Below the pieces are notes generated by a model, which made no database searches, was not told the DNA's origin, and worked only from the letters and a program-made list of their open reading frames with translations. 64,000 nucleotides of DNA from Myotis daubentonii (taxonomy: Eukaryota; Chordata; Mammalia; Chiroptera; Vespertilionidae), in contig NC_081848.1 of assembly GCF_963259705.1 (NCBI RefSeq), positions 51,917,408-51,981,407 of the forward strand, given 5' to 3'. Positions 40,332-51,261 of the stretch are shown in pieces (the stretch's first letter is position 1; every line of letters begins with the position of its first letter). The position numbers and the translations under genes are program-made.

Positions 40332-40497
40332 GTTTGAATCCTCACCAGAGGACATACTTTCACTAATTCTAGAGAGGAAGGGAGAGAGAGAAACATCAAT
40401 CGGTTGCCTCCTGCAGTGTCCATACCAGGGAATGGAACCCATAATCCTTTCAGTGCACAGGACAACGCTCCAAACAACCCAGCCACCTGACCAGGGC
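40332..40497 (-). mobile_element. Diverged Ves SINE
   Basis: Minus-strand copy ending GCCACCTGACCAGGGC; shortened middle. Confidence 0.8.
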
Positions 40498-41481
40498 TTT
40501 TTTCATTAGACGTGACATTTTTCTCAAGTCCTCCTAGGTTTGAATTCCAAACGAATTGGCATACTTGCTTTAGATCTTTTTTTTTTTTAGTTGTGAACTG
40601 TATTAATTCTCACATATATCAAGAGGTCCTAATATGGAGAACAGGATACAACTACTGACAGCTTTGGGTTTGGTTGGGACCCATGAAGCTATTTTCAGGT
40701 GTTTTAATTCATGGTCAATATTTTTTTAAATCAAGAGGCTTCAAGCAAAAATCTCGATTTCCTGTGTTCTCTGGCCCCATATTCATGTAGGGCACTAATC
40801 AAGTGGGCCTGAGAACTGGATGTCCCTCTTAGATGAGGCATAAACTCTCTAGTGCATTTCACTCATTTTCATTTTCATCTGCCTAGTACCTGAAGGCATG
40901 TGAGTTTGCTATTCATAAACAATTTCTTTGAAAGGGTACATAATATTTTCCACACTTCAGCAAGTCACCTAAATGTAAAAAGCCACAAAACAGACCATAG
41001 CAGTTTGCAACTTCATAGTTAATTATTTTAAAATTTCATAAGGCTTAGAAGGGTGAGAAAGAAAGAAATTCAGACTGCTGGAAGGGTGGAATACAGAAAG
41101 TAAAAGGCCCACCTGAAAGCTTTTTGGGGAGTGAGGAAAAACAGGTGGAAGAACTCAAAAAGGATTTCTGAGACACCCAAAGCTTTTCCTGATTGAACAC
41201 TACATTACTCCACGGTTCCTCTTACCAGCTCAAGCTTCAGGCCCTCCCTTCCCGCTTTCTCTTTCTGTATAACCAGAGCAGTTAGGTCACAAACTGAGAA
41301 GTGTCAGAAACATTTATGAAACACATTTAGACCTTAAAAGTAAGCCTCACACTTTTTTAACAGCCTTAATCCACCATCAAATCCTTTCCCAGGTATTTTC
41401 TACTGCTTTCTGCTTTTACTGAAATGACAACTTGCGGCCCTCATTTTCAATGCCTGGACTTCAGTCCTGGATGGGCTATCC
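40498..41481. other. BTBD10 intron 1, unremarkable stretch
   Basis: No gene or clear repeat recognised. Confidence 0.5.
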
Positions 41482-41656
41482 CAGTGGTCAGCAAACCGCG
41501 GCTCGGGAGCCACATGCGGCTCTCTGGCCCCTTGAGTGTGGCTCTTCCACAAAATACCACGTGCAGGCGCGCACATACAGTGCAATTGAAACTTCGCGGC
41601 CCATGCGCAGAAGTCGGTTTTCTGCCTGGGCGAGTCTATTTTGAAGAAGTGGCGAT

Positions 41657-41889
41657 AGCCAAAACCGGTTTGGCTCAGTGGATAGAGCGTCGTCCTGCGG
41701 ACTGAGGGGTCCCAGGTTCGATTCCGGTCAGGGGCATGTACCTTGGTTGCGGGCACATCCCCAGTGGGAGATGTGCAGGAGGCAGCTGATTGATGTTTCT
41801 CTCTCATCGATGTTTCTAACTCTCTATCTCTCTCCCTTCCTCTCTGTGAAAAATCAATAAAATATATTTTAAAAAAAGAAGAAAAAAAA
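41657..41889 (+). mobile_element. Ves SINE nested in the hAT element
   Basis: Flanked by AAGAAGTGGCGATAG on both sides. Near-consensus, so young. Confidence 0.92.
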
Positions 41890-42005
41890 AAGAAGTGGCG
41901 ATAGAAGAAGTGGGGGGTGTCAGTTGGCCAGGCCACGAGAGACCCAGCGCAGGCGGGCCGCGGGATATGCAGCGCGGGGGAGGTACATTGTTTTGCGGTA
42001 TGTTT

Positions 42006-42107
42006 GCTGAGGTCGACCCCTTCCAACTCTCCCATCCACACTCGTCTATCTGAAACAAGTATATGAGACGAGTGTGGATGGGAGAGTTGGAACCGGTCGA
42101 CCTCAGC
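42006..42107. repeat. Inverted repeat with 41-bp arms
   Basis: Arms 42006-42046 and 42067-42107 are reverse complements with two mismatches; 20-bp loop. The core of the arm is ACTCTCCCATCCACACTCG. Confidence 0.93.
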
Positions 42108-42289
42108 CAACGTACCTCAATCAGATTGAGGACGTTTTTAGCAAAGGCCAGCTGAGGAGTACCCTAATTAAGTTAATAACAATGTACCTATCTATATAGT
42201 TTCAGTTTAAAAAATTTGGCTCCCAAAAGAAATTTCAATCGTCGTACTGTTGATACGGCTCTGTTGACTAATGAGTTTGCCGACCACTG

Positions 42290-42929
42290 GGCTATCCAAA
42301 ACAGAAAATATTTGTTGGCCCTCGCGGTTTCATTCCTTATATTATCTCTTATTTCAACTTTTACCGTCTATTTCATTCAAAATGTATCCCTAACCTCCTC
42401 TCTAAAAAATTTTTATCAGATTTGTGTAGTTGGGGGGGGGGGGAGGTACCCAACTGTCCACATAAAATCAATATACCATGCTGCTTCATTGGCTGTAAAT
42501 GTAAACAAAAAGACGCTTCAGGATACACTATTTAAATAATCTTTGCACGCTAAGTACACCAAGTGACACACAGGTGAGGGAGGCTCTATCTTTAGCATGT
42601 CTGGATTGGTGTCTTTTCCTCATGGACTCAAAATACTGGGGAGCAGGGGCAAGTACGCAATCTGAAGGACCAGGGTGGTCACACTGCCCCCACATGACAA
42701 GTTACCAAGTGAGGTCTCACCTCCCCGCACCCCATTCCAGAAGATACAGGGAGTTAGGACGCTTGCCTCTGAATAAGGAAAAGAGAAGTTTTTCTGTGCA
42801 AGTGTTGGGAGGAAAAAAAAAACAAAAACCCCTTTACCACATGTGATGCTACTACAGCCTAAAAGCACGCAACACATCATTAGGGTCTCACTCCTCCTCG
42901 CCCAAAGGGAGACTATTTGCCACTTTATG
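42290..42929. other. BTBD10 promoter-proximal intron or exon 1 shore
   Basis: No repeat beyond a short G run at about 42432. The minus-strand AG|GTGAGA at 42721/42720 is one candidate exon 1 donor. Confidence 0.4.
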
Positions 42930-43494
42930 CCCGATTGTGATGCGCCCTCCTCCGGGTGTCGCGGCGTCAGCCCGGGGACGACAGAAAAGGGGCGGGGCAC
43001 GGGGTTCCTCAGGCCCGGGAGGGAGGGATGAGGGTACCGCCCGTCACCCCCGGGGAAAGGCCTCCGGGCTTCCAGCCCACAAACAGCACCGCCGGACCCA
43101 AGCCCCAACCCGGCCTCTCAAAATTGGGCGCCAGCGACCGGAGCCCAGAACCCCACCCTCGGTCCCCTGGCAGGGTCGGCGCCGCCCAGACCACCGGTAG
43201 CCACAGCAGCCCAGTCCTCAAGCCCAGATTCGCCCTCCTCCCCCTTCCTCCTGCGCCCCCGCCAAGCCCAGCCTCCGGCACCGCCCCCACCGAGTTCCCC
43301 AGCGGCGCCCAGTCACCCCCGAACCTGTCGTCCTCCGTGAGCGTCCACGAAGGGCCTAGGCAGAAGCCCGGGCCAATGACACCTCCGCTTCCTCCTCAAC
43401 TGGACCCCTCCGGAGGTGTCGGTGGGGACGGCCACTCGGGCGGCCGCGGCTGCTAGAGCCGCCCGGCAGGTTGCTGGCCGGCTCCGAATCCTCT

Positions 43495-43504
43495 TCTCGC
43501 GAGA
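43495..43504. promoter_or_regulatory. TCTCGCGAGA core-promoter palindrome, copy 1
   Basis: Perfect 10-bp palindrome inside the CpG island. Known as a strong element of CpG-island promoters (bound by ZBTB33/BANP-type factors); binding here is inferred. Confidence 0.75.
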
Positions 43505-43538
43505 ACCCGCAGTTCAAAGAGGCGAGACTGAGCTGCGT

Positions 43539-43548
43539 TCTCGCGAGA
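43539..43548. promoter_or_regulatory. TCTCGCGAGA core-promoter palindrome, copy 2
   Basis: Second perfect copy, 44 bp centre to centre from the first, followed by AATGGCGGC. The pair brackets the likely BTBD10 start-site region. Confidence 0.75.
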
Positions 43549-43700
43549 ATGGCGGCTCACCGCCCAGGAGTGGGCGGGGCGCCGAGCGCTCCGACAGTTC
43601 AGGCAGCTGCAGCGCCGGTGGGCGTTCAGTCTGGGGGCTGGTGCTGCCTAGGGGGAGGCGTGGCTGCGATCAGCGTAATACGCCCCCGTGCTCCCCCTTA

Positions 43701-44948
43701 GTGTGAAGCCCAAGTGTTTTCCTTGGACTTCTTCTCGCCGTGAGAGAACAGCGGACCTCGTTAGCAGCCCAGAAATACCGCTGGGATCCCGAGTTTGTTG
43801 AGGCGGTCGTCGTGAGGGCCACCCTCTCTTCCCGAACGTGCACAGCTGTTTGTTTTTAAACGCTGGGTTGGCGGGAACCGGGGTGCCCGCGGGAACTCCT
43901 GCAGTCAGTCGGCCGCCGGTCGGGTAACTTGGATGCGGTATTGCTCCCTGTGGGCAGAAAGTCGCCGAGTAATAGTTGCAGTCGCTCAACTTTACCGACC
44001 ATGTGCTGAACGCTGGACTGTTAAAACGGAAAAAGTAAAAAGACACGGTCTCCACCCTCGAAGCTCACACCCGAGGGGGTGGGGGGGGGGCGGGTTGACC
44101 CGCCGGAAAACAGATAATCCCATGCGGGTGATAATCCCATGTGCCGAGTTGCTCGCTGTGGGAACGGAGGGAGTAACCGGCTCTACCTGCCACGTCGAGG
44201 AAGTCTCCACCAGGAAGGGGACATTCGAGCGGAATCTGGAAGGATGAGTAAGAGTTTATCCAGTTTTTAGAAGAGTGGGAGGGGCTTTGCAAGCTGAGGT
44301 AGCAAAGAGGAAGAGAGTCTGGTTGGAGTTAATTCAGGTTGAAAACGGATTTTTGCGGGAAGAACTTGGTTTAAAAACAACAACTTTGAATCTTCGTTTA
44401 GTTCGGAAGAAAAAGAAAAAAACTCCCAGACTCCCTCGTGTGTGAAAAACCAAAGTGTTTTCCAAGCAACATGTGTACTGAGATGAACAGTTGAACGTGA
44501 GCAACGTAGGACAGTAAACATTCTCGTCCTCCTCTAAGGACACCTCGATATCAGAGTCCTTACCTAAGGGAAGCAGGTTATTGTCCCACTATAGCAGGTT
44601 GTTATTATTGCCAACATTCTGCGACATTGGAAATTGTCAGTAATCTTTGAAGATTTCTAAGAAAGAAGAGCAATCTAAGCAGGAATGTTGTAGGACAGGT
44701 AATCTAATGGAGAAATTTTTTTAAAATCCTCAGGCAACAAAAACGTCACCAATCTTGATTAACAATCAGAATTTTGTTCTGTAAGATAAGATCCAGGGAG
44801 GTAATTCTATAGTGCAAGTTAGGGTTAGTGAGGTCTGTCAAACAGGAAATATTTCCTTATATCAAAATAGAAACCATCATTTTCTAAAAAAAAAAAAAAA
44901 AAGTCTCTGGTAGTCCACTATATAGTTTCCACCAATCTCCCTTTAGAC
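43701..44948. other. Shore of the BTBD10 CpG island
   Basis: GC-rich to about 44200, then AT-rich. No gene, TATA promoter or clear repeat seen. Open frames here have no recognisable product. Confidence 0.5.
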
Positions 44949-45253
44949 CAGCGGTTCTCAACCTGTGGGTCGTGACCCCTTTGGGGGTCAAACGACCCTT
45001 TCACAGGAGTCGCCTAAGACCATCGGGAAACACATATATAATTACATATTGTTTTGTGATTAATCACTATGCTTTAATTATGTTCAAGTTGTAACAATGA
45101 AAATACATCTTGCATATCAGATATTTACAATTCATAACAGTAGCAAAATTACAGTTATGAAGTAGCAACGAAAATAATTTTATGGTTGGAGGTCACCACA
45201 ACATGAGGAACTGTATTAAAGGGTCTCGGCATTAGGAAGGTTGAGAACCACTG
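44949..45253. mobile_element. hAT MITE with perfect 8-bp target duplication
   Basis: CAGCGGTTCTCAACC start and GGTTGAGAACCACTG end; CTTTAGAC on both sides (44941-44948, 45254-45261). Same family as 19034-19243. Confidence 0.92.
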
Positions 45254-46289
45254 CTTTAGACACATTCTTTTCATAATACTACCTATATTTATGTATACTA
45301 TAGTTTCATTTGGCTCACCCTACTCTTCCTACAAATAAACCCAACACCTAATAAGAAAACAAACAAAAGTAGTTCTAACCCTGCTGTGGGCCAATCAAGT
45401 GCTCCGCTTAGCATAATTCACAAGTGCTAATCCAAGTTTTAGGAATTTTTCAGAAAACTCTGGAAAAATTATACCAGCAAGAAATTTCAGATGAAATACA
45501 GAGACTTTGTTGTATAACAGAATCCAGTCAAATTATTTTATCTTGCTGTGAGGGACTTATACTAGTAATTCATCTCTTTCCTTAAAGAGAGAGAGAGAGA
45601 GAGAGAGAGAGAAAGTTCCAGTGTTGTCTGCTTTAAAAGGAAAGTTAACCTTTCAAACCTTTATAATTTGGAAGCATGGGTAGCAGCTATATATCCAGTA
45701 GGTAATGCCATTGATTCACACCATCACAAACTGTTCTGCACAATAATTTGTAAATGCTAACTGAATGAGCTAAGGTTCAGACCCTTAATGAAAGTCTTCC
45801 TCCCACAATATCAGTGCATGTACCAAAGAGGTCAATACGGAATTTCCAATTTAAGAGAAAAAATGTTTCATGTAGAAGCAATGAGCAAACAAGCTTCTTT
45901 GGTTGTCTGTATCATTGCACCTCATAACATGCTAACTCACGATTGTTTCACAGCAGAGGATAAGGTAGACTTCTGGTTAAATACTTACTCAACAAATTAA
46001 TGATAAATCACAGACCCAGAATCCTCTTTGCATTAAAATTTGGGATTTCTTTGTACTATAAGATTTGAGCACTGCCACCTAATGGCAGGAACATGAAAAT
46101 AATATTCACACAAAGAGCACTCTTCAGCAAATATTGGCTAAGACCCTGGGTAAGAACACTAGGGGAGATACAAACATTATTAATATACAGGTTCTACTGA
46201 CATAAATGACATGTAATTAAGTAATAAATAAAAGGAAAATGATTTGTGTTATAGGGAGTCAGAGATAAAAAAAAGATTACTCTTAAGAG
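45254..46289. other. Intergenic stretch
   Basis: AT-rich, with a (GA)n run at about 45588-45612. No gene seen. Confidence 0.6.
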
Positions 46290-46620
46290 ATGAAGAAAGT
46301 GCAGGGAAGAGGAATGAAAGGGGAGGATGTGATCTGGGGCCTTAAAGAATAGATATGATTCACACATGTTGTATAATGATGTTAGATGAACTGACCAGAG
46401 AAGGCAAATTTATAGAAAGCTGATCCGTGGTTGCCTGGGGCTAGAAGTAGGAGCAAAGATTAACTGCAAATAGGCTTAAGAAAACTTTTGAAGTGATGGA
46501 AAAGACTAGATGAGTGATAGTGGCACAACTTTATAAATGCTAAATATCATTGCATACAATATGTGAATTTTATGTAAATTATACCTCAAAGAGCTATGCT
46601 ACTGGATTGCATATCACAGT
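46290..46620 (+). mobile_element. Probable old L1 3' end
   Basis: Sequence such as GTGGTTGCCTGGGGCTAG and TATGTAAATTATACCTCAA resembles an old L1 3' region. Family not resolved. Confidence 0.45.
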
Positions 46621-46657
46621 TAACTCTTTGGGTCCCATTTTTTATACTCTGTTTTAC

Positions 46658-46879
46658 TTTTATTTTTTAAAATATATTTTTATTGTTTTCAGAGAGGAAA
46701 GGAGAGAGAGAGAGATATAGAAACATCAGTGATGAGAGAATCATTGACTGGTTGCCTCCTGCATGCCCCGACTGGGGATGGAACCCACAACCTGGGCATG
46801 TGCCCTTGACCGGAACTAAACCTGGGACATTTCAGTCAGCAGGCCGACACTCTACCCATTGAGCCAAAGCGGCTAGGGC
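46658..46879 (-). mobile_element. Ves SINE
   Basis: Minus-strand copy ending GAGCCAAAGCGGCTAGGGC. Confidence 0.9.
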
Positions 46880-46924
46880 TGTTTTACTTTTTAAAATGTC
46901 TGAAACTCACATCTCAATAGCAAA

Positions 46925-47516
46925 ACAAAATAAACAACCCACCCTATTTATAAATTGGCAAAGTATTTAAATAGACGTTTCTCAAAAGAAGACATGTATT
47001 AGTATGTATGACCCACAGGTATATGAAAAGGTGCTCAATGTGAGTAATCACTAGGAAAATACAAATCAAAACAACAATGAGTCTTGGCCTGTGTGACTCA
47101 GTGGTTAGAGTATCAGCCTGTGCACCCAAGAGTGTCCAGTTTGATTCCTGGTCAAGGGCATGTTCCTGGGTTTCAGGTTCAAGCCTCGCCCCCTGATTGA
47201 GGTGAGAGAGGCAACCAATCGATGTGTCTCTCTCACATCCATGTTTCTCTCTCTCTCTCTCCATCCCCACTTCCACCCTCTCTAAAAATCAATGGAAAAA
47301 TATATCATCAGGTGAAGATTAACAAAAATAAATAAATAAAGTTTAAAAAACAACAATGAGATATCACTTCACACCTGTTAGAATAGCTATTATCAAAAAG
47401 ACAATGAGTAGCAAATATGAAGAAATGGGAACCTTTGTAAACTGTTGGTGGGAATGTAAATTGGCATACCATGTATGGAAAACAGTATAGAGTTGTCACA
47501 GGGAAATATCTACCCA
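46925..47516 (+). mobile_element. L1 ORF2 3' fragment split by a SINE
   Basis: 46925-47081 and 47343-47516 read as consecutive L1 ORF2 sequence (AAATACAAATCAAAACAACA, GAGATATCACTTCACACCTG). The AAAACAACAATGAG at the break is repeated on both sides of the SINE. Confidence 0.85.
47083..47342 (+). mobile_element. Ves SINE nested in L1
   Basis: tRNA-like head, pyrimidine-rich middle, A-rich tail; flanked by AAAACAACAATGAG direct repeats. Confidence 0.9.
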
Positions 47517-47591
47517 ACCAGAGACTACATTTTCCAGCTGCCCCAAGCCATTACAATATTACAATATAACATATGACTATATTATAATCAA

Positions 47592-48441
47592 CTAGAGGCC
47601 CGATGCACGAAATTCATGCATGATGGGGGTGGGGGGGAAGGGCCCCTCAGCCCAACCTGCATCCTGTCTAATCAGGGACCCCTTGGAGGATGTCTGAATA
47701 TGGGATCAGGCCTAAACCGGCAGTCGGACATCCCTCTCGCAATCTGGGACCGCTGGCTCCTAACCACTCACCTGCCTGCCTGCCTGGTCACCCTTAACTG
47801 CCTCTCCCTACCTGCCTGATTGCCCCTAACCTCTCTGCCTGCCTGCCTGCCTGGTCACCCCTAACTGCCTCTGTCTGCCTACCTGATTGCCCCTAAACAC
47901 CACTGCCTGCCTGCCTGATCATGCTAACTGCTCCCCTGCCAGCCTGATCTCGCCTCCACCTACCCTCCCTGCCGGCCTGATCTCACCCCCAACTGCCCTC
48001 TCCTCCCAGCCTGGTTGCCCCCAACTGCCCTCCCCTGCTGGCCTAATTGTCCTCGCAGTTCACCCAGATTAGGTTCTGATTGGTCGGTTTCTATGCCAGT
48101 CAGCATCAAAAGCTCTGCCTCCTAGGCAGCCACTGACTCTTCTGGAAAATCCAGAATGGCCCTACTGACAGCTATCTCTCCCTCCCAGCCTGTCTCTGGG
48201 CCTGATCCACAACTTCCACAGCACCTGCAAATCAGGCCCCGCCTCTCTCTTTCTCTGGGCTGGAGGCTAACCACCTTGCTGTGCCTACCTCACCCTGCTC
48301 CCCCCCACCCCCCCCCACCCCCGCCCTGCCCACCCACCTGCTGCCAGCCTTGCTGTGATAGGAGCCTGTGGGCCTCAGGGGAGGAACCAAGAGGTGCTCC
48401 ATACACTTCCTGGTGACTGGTCGTCTGTCTGGTCATTTAGG
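47592..48441 (-). mobile_element. Long HeliBat Helitron with internal tandem repeats, 5' end truncated
   Basis: On the minus strand it ends CTAG with the GCATGAATTTCGTGCATCGG hairpin (47592-47630). The interior holds many CTGCCTGC / GGTCACCCCTAACTG-type units (about 47760-47930). The TC...TATAATAAAA start is not seen; similarity stops near 48441. Confidence 0.85.
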
Positions 48442-48883
48442 TTGTGAGGGCCCTAAGCTATTTGAAATATGAAGAGATGGTGTCACCTTTCCCAGGCCTA
48501 CCCGGTAAAAACGTCCCCCATGACATTTCTAAATTTTTAATTCCAACTAACTGGAATGGAGACAGTCCTGGGGTTATAATGATAGAAACTGAGTCCCTAG
48601 CCACCCTGTTGACCTCTTAACCAGCCCAGTAATATAACATTCCAGTACTGTTATGTGAACAAGAAACCAACTTCTATTTAATTTAGGTGGCTATACATTT
48701 GTCACAGCAATTTGTTCACACTAACTAATTCAGAAATGAGTACCTATATGTTAAACACTAACAAAAACCTAAACATATGGAGCAGGGATTAGCTATAGTG
48801 GATGGTGAGAAAATAGATATCATGAGCTAGAAAGACAGAGTCCATGTTATACAAAAGTATACATTTAAAAAATTATATTAGAA

Positions 48884-49140
48884 CCCTGGCCAGTGTTGTT
48901 CAGTGGTTAAGCATTAGCCTCCGCATGGAAAGATCTCAGACTCAATTTCCGGTCAGGGGCACATACCTAGGTTCTGGGGTTTGCTCTCTGTCCTCAATTG
49001 GGGTGTGTGCAGGAGGCAACCAGTTGATGTGTCTCTCTCACATCAATGTTTCTCTCTCTCCCTCTCTCCCTCCCTTCTATCCTCTCAGAAAAAGCAATGG
49101 AAAAAATATCCTGAGGTGAGTATTAACAAAACAAAAAAAT
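48884..49140 (+). mobile_element. Ves SINE
   Basis: Diverged plus-strand copy, CT-rich middle and A-rich tail. Confidence 0.85.
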
Positions 49141-49207
49141 GATTTTAGACTATTCATCTAATTAAGGGATCTTGACATTTTATAAAGATAAGCAAGAGAA
49201 GCAAGAA

Positions 49208-49325
49208 AACCTTAGCTGGGTGTGCAGGGGAGGCAACTGATGTTTCTCTTTCATATCTCTTTCTCTCTCTCTGTCTCTCTGCCTTAATCTCTTTAAAAAT
49301 ATCCTTAGGAGCAGATTTTAAAAAG
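49208..49325 (+). mobile_element. Truncated Ves SINE
   Basis: ACCTTAGCTGGGTGTGCAGG joins a head fragment directly to the 3' half; the tRNA-like box region is missing. Confidence 0.7.
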
Positions 49326-49362
49326 AAAGGAAAAAAAAAGAAAAGGAAAGGAAAAAAAATAG

Positions 49363-50528
49363 AATAATTGATAAATATAAAAATGAGGCCAGGAAGAAGA
49401 GGGGTGTGATTGAGGAAGGGCTAACAAAGAATTTCTAAGCTACTGGCAATATTCGGTTTCATAATCTGAGCAGTGAGAAAAGGTGTTCATTTTGTATTTT
49501 TTCTTGAAAATATACATTTATGTTTTATACCTGCTTGTGTATATACAATAATAAAAGTAAAGGACTTCTATTAGAGATGGTGGCATAGGTAAATGTGGTA
49601 TACCAATCCTCCCATAAACAAATCAAAATTACAACTAATTAAAATTACAGAAGAACCTTCATTCAGAACTACTTGAAATCTAGCTGACTGGAAGTCCCAT
49701 AACTAAGGAATTTTAAAAGAAGCCTCATGGAGACGGGTAGGAGGGGCGGAGACACAGAACACATGTGCGGTGGATGAAAATCAGGAGGGATATCTTGGTT
49801 GTGAAGCCCCCCCCTTGAGGAGTGAGTGGTCATAGCACCACCTCAGGCCTCCCAAAACAGAGTCCCAGTACCAGGGAGAGAAGTCCCCATAACTTCTGGC
49901 TGTAAAAACTACTGGGGATTTTGGCTGCTTGAGACCATCTCGGCACAGGTCACATTTTAACTGCATATGTGGCTATGGCATTGGACAGCACAGAACACAG
50001 AACATTTCCATCATCACAGACAGTTGTATTGGACAGTATTGACCTAAGTAGATCAGGGCTGTGTATTTTACACTCCTGAAGTATCTTGTGCTTTTCCTTC
50101 AGAGCACTTATCAAAATTAATAATGAATTAATGTCTGTTTCCATACTAAATTTATGGCCCCATGAAGACAAGAACTGTGCCTATTTTACTTACCGGTGTA
50201 TGTCCAATGCTTAATATAGTACATGGCAAGTAATGGACCCTAAATAGGTATGTGTCGAAGGACAAATAAATGAAGTTATATTCTAACACATACACAAACT
50301 CTAGTCCATGGAATTTGGGGTTCAGACTAGAAATATGATCAGTAGGTTTGTGTATAGGCAAATGCTTTTGCATTCAAGTTTCAGATCACTTTCTCCCATT
50401 CTGACTATTTCATTATCTTTCCTGAAATGAAGAGGACAATTGTATCTAGCTACTAAGATTTGGGGACCTGGTACTTTGATAATATTACTAAAAGGATGAT
50501 GTTCAACATATAATCATTTCACAATTTA
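49363..50528. other. 3' flank of PTH copy A
   Basis: Non-coding flank, about 97% alike by eye to 57330-58740 where sampled. Short open frames here have matching interrupted partners in unit B and no recognisable product. Confidence 0.7.
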
Positions 50529-51033
50529 CACTGAGTGGCCAGATTATTATGACCACCCCATCAGTACAATGAAGTGAATTAGTTATGCAAATAATCTATA
50601 CTAATAAAAGGGTAATATGCTAATTAGACCAGACTTCTTCCAGACAAAGCCACAGTGGCGGGGGCCAAGGCAGAGGCGGTTAGGGGCAATCAGGCCGGCA
50701 GGGGAGCAGTTAGGAGTGATCAGGCAGGCAGGCAGGGGAGCAGTTTGGGGCATCAGGCAGGCAGGCAGAAGGGTTAGGGGTGATCAGGCAGGCAGAGGGG
50801 TTAGGGGCAGTCAGGCAGATAAGTGAGCGGTTAGGAGCCAGCAGTCCCAGATTAGAGATGGTGCAGGCTGGGCTGAGGGACCCCCCTCCCATGCATGAAT
50901 TTCATGCACTGGGCCTCTAGTAATAATAATAAAACCTTGAGGGTATTTGCTTAGGAAGTTTTCAATATTCATTATTTTTGGAAGTGTCAATAAAGTACTG
51001 ATAGGATGGTCATAATAATCTGGCCGCTCAGTG
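50529..51033. mobile_element. Mariner/Tc1-type MITE with a nested Helitron
   Basis: Terminal inverted repeats CACTGAGTGGCCAGATTATT and its reverse complement (one or two mismatches) end at 51033. TA flanks on both sides (50527-50528 and 51034-51035). Without the nested Helitron it is about 179 bp. Copy B has the uninterrupted site at about 58735-58745. Confidence 0.9.
50595..50920 (+). mobile_element. HeliBat Helitron inside the mariner MITE
   Basis: Starts TCTATACTAATAAAAGGG and ends with the ATGCATGAATTTCATGCA hairpin followed by GGGCCTCTAG. Flanked by A and T without target duplication. Internal tandem units rich in GATCAGGCAGGCAG. Confidence 0.9.
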
Positions 51034-51261
51034 TATGTAAATCAAACCATCATGTTGTACACCTTTAACTTATATAGTGATGTATGTCCATTATTTTTCA
51101 ATAAAACCATTTTATGTTGTTGTTCTTAGTCATGATCTATTTAAACATGTTGGTATTACTTATAACCAAAAAGATATTCTTATAACAAGTGAAAAATACT
51201 TAATGTCACTTTTTTAGAATCATGATCATTAAATTTTATTTTGCATTGTAAGGTGAGAGAG

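Larger units (their letters stand above)
41482..42289. mobile_element. hAT element, 808 bp, with nested SINE and long hairpin
   Basis: CAGTGGTCAGCAAAC start and GTTTGCCGACCACTG end; perfect 8-bp target duplication GGCTATCC (41474-41481 and 42290-42297). Contains a Ves SINE (41657-41889) and a 41-bp-arm inverted repeat (42006-42107). No intact transposase. Confidence 0.92.
42930..43700 (-). promoter_or_regulatory. BTBD10: BTBD10 CpG-island promoter with non-coding exon 1
   Basis: This is the only long GC-rich, CG-dense stretch in the window, and it lies upstream of BTBD10 exon 2 on the coding strand's 5' side. It holds two copies of the palindrome TCTCGCGAGA (43495-43504 and 43539-43548), a motif known from TATA-less housekeeping promoters. 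There is no TATA box. Exon 1 must lie here, but its donor cannot be fixed by eye. Minus-strand candidates are the GT at 43560 (GTGAGC), about 43327 (CAG|GTTCGG) and 42720 (AG|GTGAGA). Long open frames on both strands here reflect GC composition and are not called as genes. Confidence 0.8.

Noticed and set aside
41400..42110. 236-codon minus-strand open frame
   Set aside because: It runs across a hAT element and a nested SINE; the composition reflects repeats, not a protein family.
42620..43706. Several 90-166 codon open frames in the CpG island on both strands
   Set aside because: GC-rich sequence has few stops; Pro/Gly/Arg-rich translations match no family. An alternative BTBD10 first exon is possible but unsupported.
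47750..47940. Regularly spaced CTGCCTGCCTG units as a CRISPR-like array
   Set aside because: Mammalian context, no conserved repeat-spacer pattern; it lies within a Helitron.
49781..50373. Short minus-strand open frames conserved between the PTH units
   Set aside because: They are conserved only because the flank is duplicated; differences fall evenly and no splice or start signals support coding.
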